Source: Chara braunii (Eukaryota; Streptophyta; Charophyceae; Charales; Characeae). From it: a DNA stretch of 47,303 nt. Location: assembly GCA_003427395.1 (NCBI GenBank), contig BFEA01000168.1, positions 784,612 through 831,914 on the forward strand, in the 5' to 3' direction. Below, one piece after another: positions 20,249 through 29,970 of the stretch. The notes beneath the pieces are model-generated. The model searched no databases and was not told the origin of the DNA. It was given only the letters and a program-made list of their open reading frames with translations. A program made the translations under genes and the position numbers. Position 1 is the stretch's first letter, and every line of letters starts with the position of its first letter.

Positions 20249-20486
20249 CCCTTCTCTCTCCCTCTCTCCCTCTCTCCATCTCTCTCTCACTCTCTCTCTG
20301 TGGCTCGCTTCCTCCTCCCCTATCCTCTCTCCTCCTCTCTCTCGCCTCCTCTCTCTCGCCTCCTCTCTCTCGCCTCCTCTTCTTCTTCCTCCACTACCGC
20401 CTCCCTCTCCCCGCCGTCATCTTTCTCCCACACTCCAAAGCCTTGACCTTACCGTCTCCCCCTCCCTCTCCTCTTGTCATATAACT

Positions 20487-20625
20487 AACCCTTCCCACTA
20501 ACTTGTTATATTGCCAGAGAACGAACGGTGAAAGGAATTTGTCCTCACTTGGGGGAGAAATTGGGCAAGGAGAGGGTTGTCGGTCCCTTGTGCCGCCAAG
20601 AAGGAAAGGAAAAGACACTTGAGGA
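20487..20625 (-). repeat. Inverted dispersed repeat, copy 1
   Basis: Read on the minus strand it carries GGCGGCACAAGGGACCGACA, CCCCCAAGTGAGGACAAAT, CCTTTCACCGTTCGT and GCAATATAACAAGT. These align with 22563-22700 on the plus strand. Both copies are followed, in the same polarity, by a GA dinucleotide tract. Confidence 0.8.
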
Positions 20626-20639
20626 ATTGGAAGGAGGCA

Positions 20640-22562
20640 AGTCCGGAAAGGGACTAGAGAAAGTTGGTACTTAAAGCAAGGTCAGTTGACTCAACCATTA
20701 CCCCGACTGCATGACTAAGGGAAGAGATTGGCCTGGACTAAGGAAGGAAAAGGAAAGCACAAAGAGCTACGGAAAAGTGAACTTAGGCTTGTGGGAGGAA
20801 TTGTGTATCGACCCCATGTGGGGGATGCTTTGCATAAATTGTGTTGAATGTTCAGGTAAGTAGCCTAAAGAGTCACTGAGCGGGAATGGGTCCCGGGTAT
20901 GCCGGGCGGCAAAGAGAAAGTGAGACTGAGGTCAAACGGGTTGTGGACTTAACCCTTGCCCTTGAATAAGTTCTTGAGCATCGTTGTGCAAAGCGAAGTC
21001 GGCTATAACAAATTGCAAAGACATAAGGCGGCCGAGAAGGTCGCCTAGATTAAAACGAAAAACTTGGGCGTGTGTGCGGGATGGGGCACCGAAAAGACTA
21101 ATGGTGTATAGGACAAATGCATACGTTGGACGAAAGAAAGACATGCATGATGTATGCGACAACGAGAGTCACGGGTAGGATGGCAAAATGGGGAAGCAGA
21201 CAAAGCCCTAGGGAGGCGTACGAGGACCGCGAGGCATGGTCCGCGGGCCCGAGCCGAAGGGCGACCGCAGGCTCAACAAGGTTTTGAGGACTCCTGCTTA
21301 GTGAATGCATGCGTGGCCCAAGGATGACGCTTGACCTACGCATAAAAGAAGCAAGACTTTCAATAAACCCTCTGGACTGTTTGAGTATTGGAAAGAGCTA
21401 TTGCATGGTAACACTTCAAAGTATCAAGAAATCTCGATTGACGAAATTTTTTGGCGAGTCTACCATCCAGCGAGAGGGCGGATCTACATCCCCAATGTCA
21501 AAGCTCTCTCGCAAATGGCCCATCCCCATCCATCTCAAAGCACTAGGTGGGAATGTCCTTGTGACGAACGCTCCATGCCCTGAGCATGAGTGTCAGCGGA
21601 GCAGAGACAACTAGGACCAGCAACGGGGTCGACACAGGCTCGAAAGTCTATCAGGGTACGGCCCAACATCGCCCCTTAGTCTTTTCGGGGCCGTCTTTTG
21701 CATGCAAAGGCTACTTCACACTTCAATCAATCAAGACTCCATCCATTGCTCTATCCACACATAAAGCTTCATTCACCAGGGACCCATTCACCGATAGAGT
21801 TTACACTAAGGCCCATAACCTTTTGCTCATTCATTTCTCCCCCCTTTGCTGTCATATCCCTGACCCAATCCCGCGCAAGTCATCCCCGGCTACTCACCTG
21901 CACAATCAGCACAAATGCGAAGGCCAATACAATCCCCCATGGGATCAACACATAGCCCTTCCCACATGCCTATCTTTCTTCCTTTGCCCTTGGCTTACTT
22001 CCCATTCCTTTTTTCATGCTCAAACAATTCATCCTCTTCTCATAGTCATGCAGTCCGAGGGTCTGATTGAGTCAACTGACCTTTCTCTTAGTCAACAGTT
22101 TTTCCTTTAGTCCCCTTTGGACTAGTCCGATTTCCAATTCCCCATCGTTTTTTGCACTCACATATACGAAATCTTTTTTCAATATGTTGTGTTTTTTTCT
22201 TAATAAGCGTTTTTCTTATTTTCATCAATTTTGATTGGCTTTTTTTGCATCCAAAGTGTATTTTATTGAAGTTCTCATACATACTAAATAGAAGTGCAGA
22301 ACACCCAAACCCAAAATAAAAAAAGGAGCGCAGCTTGTGCACAATCAATTGTTTTTCAAATCTTTGATAGCTACTTTACCAAAATGGATTAACAAATATA
22401 AAATATAAAAAAAGGAAATTTGTATATATACCAACCCATACAATCTTTTTCAAATTTTATTTATAAAAAAAAATCATACGAACACAAGATTTCAAGTTTT
22501 AATCGATATTTGTGGAGTTGATTATCCTTCTCGAAAAGATGCTTTTTAATATTCTCTTCCTT
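20640..22562. other. Unassigned DNA between inverted repeat copies
   Basis: No coding domain, tRNA or LTR is recognised. Short open frames (up to ~174 residues, 21586-22110) have no family signature. The last 450 bases before 22560 are AT-rich. Confidence 0.35.
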
Positions 22563-22700
22563 TCGCTTCTTGGTGGCACAAGGGGCCGACAATCCTTCCC
22601 TTGCCCTCTTTCTCCACCAAGTGAGGTTAACTCCCTTTCACCGTTCATCCCTTGACAATATAACAAGTGAGAGGGGAGAGATTAGTTGTATGCCAAGTGG
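22563..22700 (+). repeat. Inverted dispersed repeat, copy 2
   Basis: Reads GGTGGCACAAGGGGCCGACA, CCACCAAGTGAGGTTAACT, CCTTTCACCGTTCAT and GACAATATAACAAGT, matching copy 1 in reverse complement. The pair encloses ~1.9 kb. Confidence 0.8.
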
Positions 22701-22779
22701 GAAGGGAAAGAGGTTTAGACATAGATTATGGGAGATGAAGAGGGAAGAAGACCAACGGACGAAGTAAGGGAAAGGAAGC

Positions 22780-22837
<58 letters not shown>
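22780..22837. repeat. (GT)n(GA)n compound microsatellite
   Basis: About 12 TG units run directly into ~17 AG units. It sits downstream of the dispersed repeat at 22563, as the other GA tract does for the inverted copy. Confidence 0.96.
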
Positions 22838-22839
<2 letters not shown>

Positions 22840-22939
22840 AAGGGAAAGGGAGAGAGAGAAAAAAAAAAACTCCCTAATCCAAATCAAGTCTTACCCATAC
22901 TTGACCTACCGTCCCCCGTTCAAGATCCAAACCGGTATA

Positions 22940-25051
22940 TCATCAAATGGGAGAACTGAACTGCACAACTTAGACTAGCACATACACATGTGTGAAGCGA
23001 CCGGAGCAACTAGGAAGAACCAGCACATCACCAAGTAGAGAAAGAACTGAACTGCACAACTTATGCTAGATCATGCACATGTGTGAAGCTATGGATTCGA
23101 CTAGGAAGAACCGACGCATCACCAAGTACAGAAAGAACTGAACGACACAACTTAGACTAGAGCATGCACATGTGTGAGGCTATGGGAGCAACTAGGGAGA
23201 ACCGGCACATCACCAAGTAGAGAACGAATTGAACTGCACAACTTAGACTAGAGCATGCACATGTGTGAAGCTATGGAAGCCACTAGGAAGATCCGGCACA
23301 TCAAGTAGAGAAGGAACTGAATTGCACAACTTAGACTAGAGCATGCACACATGTGAGACTATGGGAGCAACTACATGGAACCGACACATCACCAAGTAGA
23401 GAAGGAATCGAACTGCACAATTGGCACATGTGTGAGGCTATGGGAGCAACTAGGGAGAACCGACACATCACCAAGTGAGGGAAAAACTGAGCTGCACAAC
23501 TTAGATTAGCACATGCACGTGTGTGAAGCTATGGAAGCCACTAGGAAGAACCAGCACTTCACCAAACCAAGTGAAGGAAAGACTGGACTTCAACAAAGAA
23601 CCTACAACACACACATGCATGAGCATGTAACAACTGGGAGGGAACCAATATATTACTAGGTGAGAGAAAGACTGAACTTGCACCAAAGAGACTACAACAC
23701 ATACATTCACGAGCATGGAACAACTAGGAAGGAACCGGTACTTCACCGAGTGAGAGAAGACTGAACTTGCACAACTGAGAGTGCAGCATACATACATGTG
23801 AGCTATGGAGCAACTAGGAAGAAACCGGTATATCACTTGGTGAGAGAAAAACTGAGTTTGCACAAGTGAGAGTGCATCATACACACATGTGAGCTATGGA
23901 GCAACTAAGGAGGAACTGGTACATCACTAGGTGAGAGAAAGACTTAACTTGCACCAATGAGACTACAACACATTCATACATGAGCTGTAGAGCAACTAGG
24001 AAGGGACCTGTACTTCGCCAAGTGAGAGTGCAACACACATACATGTGAGCTATGGAGCAACTAGGAAGGAACCGGTACATCACTAGGTGAGAGAAAGTCT
24101 AAGCTTGCACAAGTGAAAGTGCAGCATACATACATGTGAGCTATCGGGCAACTAAGGAGGAACCGGTACATCACTAGGTAAGAGAAAGACTGAACTTGCA
24201 CCATAGAGACTACAACACATACATACATGAGCTATGGAGCAACTAGGAAGGAACCGCCACATCACCAAGTGAGATAAAGACTGAACTTGCACCAATGAGA
24301 CTACAACACATACATACATGCGCTATGGAGCAACTAGGAAGGAACCGCCACATCACCAAGTGGAGGAAAGACTGAACTTGCACCAAAGAGACTACAACAC
24401 ATACATACATGAGCTACGGAGCAACTAGGAAGAAACCGCCACATCACCAAGTGAGGGAAAGACTAAACTTGCACCAAAGAGGCTACAACACTTGCATACG
24501 TGAGCTATGAAGCAACTTGGAAGGAACCAGTACTTCACCAACTAAAAGAAGACTGAACTTTGCACAAGTGAGAGTGCAACATACATACATGTGAGTTATG
24601 GAGCAACTAGGAAGGAACTGGTACATCACTAGGTGAGAGAAAGACCGAGTTTGCACAAGTAAGAGTGCAACATACATACATGTGAGCTATGGAGCAACTA
24701 GGAGGGAACCGATACATCACTAGGTGAGAGAAAGACTGAACTTGCACTAATGAGACTACAACACATACAAACATGAGCTATGGAGCAACTAAGAAGGAAC
24801 GGGTACATCACTAGATGAGAGAAAGACTAAACTTGCACCAATGAGACTACAACACATTCATACATAAGCTATGGAGCAACTAGGAAGGAATCGGTACATC
24901 ACTAGGTGAGAGAAAGACTGAGCTTGCACAAGTGAGGGTGCAACATACATACATGTGAGCTATGGAGCAATGTGAGAGAAAGATTGAACTTGCACCAATG
25001 AGACTACAACACATACATACATGAGCTATGGAGCAACTAGGAAGGAACCGG
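22940..25051. repeat. ~91-bp satellite array, about 24 copies
   Basis: The later units read approximately GTGAGAGAAAGACTGAACTT, GCACCAATGAGACTACAACA, CATACATACATGAGCTATGG, AGCAACTAGGAAGGAACCGG and TACATCACTAG. The phrase GAGCTATGGAGCAACTAGGA recurs about every 91 bases. Early units (to ~23550) are a diverged subtype with CATGCACATGTGTGAAGC. Repetitive minus-strand frames (MYVCCTL...) are by-products. The array stops inside a unit at 25051, after GGAACCGG, and one further copy occurs at 40011. Confidence 0.94.
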
Positions 25052-25430
25052 TGTCGGAGAAGAAACCCTTACAAGGGTATCTGCTCGGGATTCTCAATGT
25101 CGGACGTTGTCCGACTTTTTCGATAAATTAAGGAACTCGATGAGATTGATGTCTGCCAGAAGTTTATTCAGACTAACCTATGACCGAGAGACTAGAACTT
25201 TTATGAACTAGATGCTTTTGACGTCCGAGAATAATGGCAGTAATCGGCAGTGTGATCAGTCGTATGCGGTTTCTAGTAGGGCCGCGAAGGCACACGGTCG
25301 CGGCTAAGACCCATCCTACCTAAAATAATGGCGCGCGGCTGCTAAGCCACGCGATGGGCTTAACAGGGCCAAAAAGGGTGACCGCGTCATGCCACGGCGC
25401 AAAAGTCAAGATTCAAACCTAATATTTTTA
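25052..25430. other. Start of a 15-kb block interrupting the satellite
   Basis: The satellite ends at GGAACCGG and is followed by TGTCGGAGAAG. TGTCGG is a common LTR start, and the other side of the block ends CTCGACA (40010), giving a short TGTCG/CGACA inverted end. A small hairpin, ATGTCGGAC-gtt-GTCCGAC, is at 25099-25117. No coding sequence is seen. Confidence 0.4.
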
Positions 25431-25433
25431 AGG

Positions 25434-25500
25434 GTTGCCTCGCCAGGATTCGAACCAACACCGGTATGCCGAGGGGGGGCATGTGTCCTGCCCTACGAGG
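25434..25500 (-). repeat. tRNA-like B-box fragment
   Basis: On the minus strand GGTTCGAATCCTGGCGAGGCAA contains a perfect tRNA B box and a T-arm-to-acceptor-like sequence. No matching 5' acceptor strand is found upstream, so it is a fragment or pseudogene rather than a functional tRNA. Confidence 0.45.
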
Positions 25501-25602
25501 ATGGGCGCACGTTTGTCTCAGGCAGTCAGCAGGGGCAGGCAAAGGCCTGATGGCTGTGTGCCAGCTATTCCCACTGAGCATAGCCCTTCATATCGAAGAA
25601 TT

Positions 25603-25719
25603 GCTCCTATTTGGTGTGAAATAGGAGCTAGCCCAGTAGGATCACATGCCAGAATCTCACTCGACGAATACCGGGATCGAACCCGACAATGCCCTACTGG
25701 GCTAGCTCCTTTTGGAGCT
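25603..25719. repeat. Nested perfect inverted repeats around a B-box
   Basis: Three perfect inverted repeats overlap here: GCTCCTATTT/AAATAGGAGC (25603-25612 and 25619-25628), GGAGCTAGCCCAGTAGG/CCTACTGGGCTAGCTCC (25624-25640 and 25693-25709), and AGCTCC/GGAGCT (25704-25709 and 25714-25719). Between the 17-bp arms, the minus strand reads TCGGGTTCGATCCCGG, an ideal tRNA T-arm/B-box. The arms and T-arm together could fold as an unusual tRNA-like structure. Confidence 0.85.
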
Positions 25720-25769
25720 GCCCATCATAATGGCATGAGGCACAACAAATTTCGACCGTGAGATTGTCG

Positions 25770-26799
25770 TGTGAGGATTGAGCCCTCAAAGGGTCCTTGC
25801 CGTGATATACATGTTCTGGGCTAAGGCCCCAGCAAGCCTCGTGCCCGCCCTAAGTGAAGGCGGGCCAGCAAATCAACGAGAGTCCCTTTGTTCAAACATT
25901 TCACGAAGTGGGGTCCATACAGTTGTCGCACGCCAGTTGGTTGGAGTGCACCGAGTACCGGATCTCTGCAAATGCAGAAAGACCAGGGCCCCAGAATTGG
26001 TTAGGCCCTGGGCACATAAACGTGAGGCCGACATTGCATGCTGGATATAGAGGCCGAAAATGCCAATGGGAAACCGGTCCACTATCTGAATCTGGACGCA
26101 TGCCTTGATGAAAGAGGCGCAACTGTATTTCGTGGGCCCCAACCACACTGGGCCTGGGTACAGGTACTGGGGCCCAGGCGCAAGCTCAAGGGACGCCGCC
26201 CACACGCAACACTGGCATATAGGCAGAGAGGGCGAGTGGGCAGGGATCTTGGCCATTGCGAGCAATGCCGGCATGCTGAAGCACTTCGAGGTGGTGCGCT
26301 GCGCTAGGCTGAGATGAGGCAGGCTGGCGCTAAGCGGTAGGGCGCAGGGCGCTGGCGGCCATAGCTGGGCTGTCTGTGGGCACAGAGGGAGGTGAGGGCG
26401 AAGGTGGTTCTTCGGAAGGTGAAGGGCGCTATGTGGGATAACAAGGGAGAGTGAGAGTGAAGAGAGAGACATAGCTGGTGGAGAGGAGGTCGGCATTGGT
26501 GTTGACGTCATCACTCGCTGGTCGTCAAGTTGTCTGGTTGCTTGCATGTTGTAGTTGTAGTGATTGGCTGTAGAGTAGATAGGGCGCCTGGCGCCATTCA
26601 AGAGAGAGAGCTACATTGGGTTATGCTGTTGGTGTTGCCTGATTGGGCTTGGACATTGACTCACGATTCTGCTGTGTCGTTCTCAAATGGATGGTTACTT
26701 CGTTCCATTGTAACATCTGCTCTTGCTTTGACTACTTGGACTTCAGTGTGATTATGCAATTTGGATTTTTGTTCTTCATCCACATTCATGTTCCTTGCA
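25770..26799 (+). repeat. 5' LTR
   Basis: It runs from TGTGAGGATTGAGCCC to TTCCTTGCA (TG...CA). It aligns along its length with 33692-34740; by eye differences are a few per hundred bases. The main length change is an ~20-bp GCGCTGGTGCTGC expansion present only in the 3' LTR (~34216-34245). TATATA-like ATATAGG at ~26217 may belong to the promoter. It ends three bases before a tRNA-iMet-type primer site. Confidence 0.95.
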
Positions 26800-26802
26800 T
26801 TT

Positions 26803-26814
26803 TGGTATCGGAGC
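26803..26814 (+). promoter_or_regulatory. Primer binding site, initiator tRNA-Met type
   Basis: TGGTATCGGAGC differs at one base from TGGTATCAGAGC, the usual plant PBS complementary to the 3' end of initiator tRNA-Met. It follows the LTR end after TTT. It primes minus-strand cDNA synthesis. Confidence 0.9.
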
Positions 26815-28096
26815 TGGTTCGATTCGCCACTTACCTTGGTGCGCTGGCGTTATACAGACTTGGTGCGTTGACGATGCTTCTTCGCAGTTGGTTCTTGTGA
26901 CGTCAAGCCGAAACTAAGCGCACGACCTGGGTAGAGAGGTGTGCGCAGGAAGGCTGTACGGCTTGGGATGCCGTGGTGACGGCGGAATGTATGATTGGTG
27001 ATGAGAGCATGCTGATGTGGCATTTGGCTGAGGTGGCACTGCATTGCGTTGTGGGTGGTACCCGGCTACGACCGGTCATCAAATGCACACTCAGCTCAAT
27101 TGGTGAGAAATTTGTGGTTGGGGGCAGCTATCTCCAAGTACGTTGTTCCCTTACCTTATCTACTCTCTCAATCTCTTCTTACCGCGAGGAAGTGAGTCCA
27201 ACTTGAGAGTCCTCTCTTTTGGTGAGGTGTCGTGAGCGCTCTACCTTGAGAGACGACAATCTTCCCGGTGGCGCATCTGGAAGGAGAAAGGGCGGTGCCT
27301 CTGAAGGGCCCTGGTTGAACCACGTGGGTCACGGTCACCATGCCAACCCAATGGGATTAGTACACACATGCGATGGTTGCTTTGTCCATGAGGGCACTTT
27401 TGCTGCGCTGATAGAGGGGTGTGCGGACTGAACAGGCTTATGCAGACGCTCCCAGACCGTCTATAAACATTTCTGGATGCGGTTCCGATCTGGTAAGTGG
27501 CTGTGATCGTCGTCCTGATTGCGACGTTAAATAATTCCCGAGCGACCTTGGGGGCAGTCCTTAGGCCTCTTGATCAGCCAGATCAGTCGAACGTACGACT
27601 CGTAGCACGCGAGGATAAAGAATGGGCAAGCCTGGTCATAAGCATGCACCTGGGGCATAGGGGTGAGCCGACATTGCACACCTATGACACCGCTGCTCAA
27701 TGATGCTCATCGGTATGTTGGATTGAGGGGAGGGTAGGTTCTAATTGGTGCTCAACTGTAAACACAACCATATCCACTGTTCATACATCTGCAACATAGT
27801 TTAGTTTTATTGTTGATTAGTTGGTTCACAGACTGCTAACACCTCACAGACAGTTTAGTTTAGGACTGTTGTATACTAACATAGCCAGTTCTATGCAAAA
27901 CTTCTATAAGTGAACTAATCATGATATTATTAAAATATGTTTACGGTCTTTTGTGAATGTTGTAGGCTGCCACTTGATCGGTGGAGTAGGGGACCTGCCG
28001 GACACATTTATTTTTAGAAAATTAGGTGTCGGTCAGACACATGTTGTGGTAGGACTCCAACAGGGAGTTGTAGTGCAGATAGTGTTTGCCTCACTG
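26815..28096 (+). other. 5' leader of the element
   Basis: About 1.3 kb without a conserved frame separates the PBS from the first long ORF. This region normally holds packaging and dimerisation signals; none can be named from sequence alone. Confidence 0.5.
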
Positions 28097-28579
28097 ATGA
28101 GTGGGTCAGACACCGATGAGGGTAGAGTTGACGATGCGAGGCTGACACGTTCGAGATCACTAAGGGTCCCGCGCGTATTTCAGGCCCTACAACCGAGGGA
28201 CGAGAGACGGCTTTGTGCCGAAAATAGAGCCCGTGCTCTCGCAACAGCGAGGGAAACAACACTAGCTGCAAGTCAGGCGTTGGCAACAGCAAACGCAGCA
28301 GCTAGGGAACGGGCAGCAGCAGCAGCCAGAGCAGCAGCAATGGCTACCGCAGCAGCATCCTCTGCTGCATCCTCGTCTGGGACCCAGTTGGGAATGCCTT
28401 CTGGGCCCACGGGTACTTCCGGATCAGTAGGTTCTGTTCAGTCCACAAGTCAAATGGCAGGCTCGCAGTTCAGTTCGTTGACCCCACGCGGTAGGGAGCT
28501 ATTAGAGCTCCAACAAGTCGAAAGGATCCGCGCTCGGTTAGAGAGGGAAATAAAGCAAGCTACCGATAGGGAAAAATAG
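28097..28579 (+). pseudogene. Ala-rich coiled-coil ORF, N-terminal part of gag or separate ORF
   Basis: I choose the ATG at 28097 (MSGSDTDEGRVDDARL) because the first codon of the longer open frame at 27953 adds only leader-like sequence. The ~160 residues are highly charged then Ala-rich: RDERRLCAENRARALATAR, ARERAAAAARAAAMATAAA, a Ser/Gly/Thr linker, and a helical end LQQVERIRARLEREIKQATD. It likely forms a coiled coil. It ends at TAG 28577 after GGGAAAAA. The next frame (-1) continues without a break (NRTASLDTLEADKVALEGLDE), so the two were probably one protein, now split by a one-base slip, or linked by frameshifting. The motif before the stop (G GAA AAA) is not a canonical slippery heptamer, so decay is the simpler view. 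Confidence 0.6.
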
Positions 28580-28584
28580 ATCAA

Positions 28585-29970
28585 AATAGAACAGCCAGCC
28601 TTGATACGTTAGAGGCAGACAAAGTTGCATTAGAGGGTTTGGACGAGTCAGCCATGTCTGATGAAATGAAGGTGTTGAAGGTCAGTGTGCTGTTGCTGAA
28701 TGCGCACGTGGACAGCAGGCTGGACTTCATGCAAAACTCTTTGGACCAAATCTTCGACCTTTTGCAAAGGCCAGGATTACGGCCAGCAGCACAGTCGCCG
28801 TTGTCGTTAACGGCGATGTTAGGCCCCTTTCCGGTACAAGCTGGCACACAGCCAAGTGGTACGTCTGCAGCAGCAGCACAGACTGTTGCTTCTTCTTCTT
28901 CTGGTCCAGCGGCTGGAGCTACACCACAGCCGAAACAATCTGTTCCACCACCACAAGGACAACAACAAGGTCAATGGTACCCTAAGACCCCAATGGAACC
29001 GCCTCTTGCCTTCTCCAGTGAGAAGAAGGACGAGGAACTCAACACATGGTTGAGAACAGTTCCAATGTGGGTAAGGGCAAAGAGGACTTTGCAGGAGGAG
29101 GAGGTGATTACTGTTGCATCTTACCTTGAGGGTAAGGCAGCCAAATGGCTGGATGGAATAGTAGCGAAGGCCGGGTACAGACGACGCATGGCAGATTGGG
29201 GTAAGACCCTTACATTAGAAGAGTTCTTAGATATGGTAGAAGCTCGCTGGCATAATCCGCAGCATGCACAAATTGCCACTGACGCGATGTTGAGACTGGA
29301 CCAGAGAAAGTACAAGTCAGTCGGAGAGCTAACGACTACCGTAGAGAACCTCATCGTCGTACCAGGCATACGCTATGATGACCAGGTCTTATTGACCATG
29401 TTTCTGAGATGTCTGCCCAAGAATCTCATAAATTTGTTGGCCAGCGAGGCTCGCCTCGAGTATCATTCGTTTGAGACCTTCTCTAGAAAGGCCTTAGACT
29501 TAGAGGCTACTCTAGGAAGTGCTCAACCTACTCCAGTAGACGGGAGGAAGAAGAAGAGTCCACAGGAATGGAAGAAGAAGGGTAGTAGATTGATGATGGT
29601 TGAGTCCGATGGGACCCAAACTGAAATCGGAGAGCTTACCAACCTGATGGACGTTTCAGAGTACGACGGCGAGGAAGTCGCGGAGGGTAGCACCCTCGCC
29701 GCAGTTGCAAAGACTAAGGCAGGTGGCCGAGGGAAGGGCCATCAAAAGAGTCAAGGGCAGACCGCCTCCAATCAAGCCAAAGTAGAAGATTGGGTTAAGG
29801 CAGGTCTTGATCAGGAAGTGTGGCGAGACCGCCGAGTGCGTGGGGCTTGCATTCACTGTGGTGAATACGGACACACCCAGTACAAGTGCAAGAACGCAAA
29901 GGTCACGCAGAAGATACCCCCTAAGGGTGGGGTACCTTCTTCCCAGGCTTCAAGCTCGGGAAACATGTGA
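28585..29970 (+). CDS. gag: Gag polyprotein with CCHC zinc knuckle
   Basis: The frame is open for over 440 residues; the first Met in it is 28639, but homology of style suggests it once continued from the upstream Ala-rich ORF. A Gln/Pro/Ser-rich linker (~residues 50-120 from 28639) precedes the Gag capsid domain: FSSEKKDEELNTWLRTV, VASYLEGKAAKWLDGIV, LTLEEFLDMVEARW, MFLRCLPKNLINLLASEA. A basic region then leads to a perfect CCHC knuckle CIHCGEYGHTQYKC (C-x2-C-x4-H-x4-C, ~29848-29890) that binds element RNA. It ends in TGA at 29968, directly after a -1 frameshift heptamer that would extend some product into pol. This is the most intact gene of the window. Confidence 0.9.
   Translation, partial: NRTASLDTLEADKVALEGLDESAMSDEMKVLKVSVLLLNAHVDSRLDFMQNSLDQIFDLLQRPGLRPAAQSPLSLTAMLGPFPVQAGTQPSGTSAAAAQTVASSSSGPAAGATPQPKQSVPPPQGQQQGQWYPKTPMEPPLAFSSEKKDEELNTWLRTVPMWVRAKRTLQEEEVITVASYLEGKAAKWLDGIVAKAGYRRRMADWGKTLTLEEFLDMVEARWHNPQHAQIATDAMLRLDQRKYKSVGELTTTVENLIVVPGIRYDDQVLLTMFLRCLPKNLINLLASEARLEYHSFETFSRKALDLEATLGSAQPTPVDGRKKKSPQEWKKKGSRLMMVESDGTQTEIGELTNLMDVSEYDGEEVAEGSTLAAVAKTKAGGRGKGHQKSQGQTASNQAKVEDWVKAGLDQEVWRDRRVRGACIHCGEYGHTQYKCKNAKVTQKIPPKGGVPSSQASSSGNM
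29958..29964 (+). promoter_or_regulatory. -1 programmed ribosomal frameshift site, G GGA AAC
   Basis: In the gag frame the codons read tcG GGA AAC ATG TGA, so the heptamer is in the correct X XXY YYZ phase, one codon before the stop. A -1 slip continues CAT GTG AGG ... straight into the protease frame. GGGAAAC is an established efficient slippery sequence in retroviruses. A stem-loop (GAAGTGGG 30006-30013 with CCCACTTC 30026-30033, extendable by CATG/CATG past a 2-nt bulge) lies downstream; its ~35-nt spacing is longer than usual, and a weaker GGAAG/CTTCT hairpin is closer. Confidence 0.78.

Noticed and set aside
23501-24083. Repeated minus-strand frames starting MYVCCTL
   Set aside because: They are produced by the ~91-bp satellite and are broken in every unit or two.
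25434-25500. Functional tRNA gene (minus strand)
   Set aside because: The B box is good, but no complementary acceptor stem or proper A box is found.
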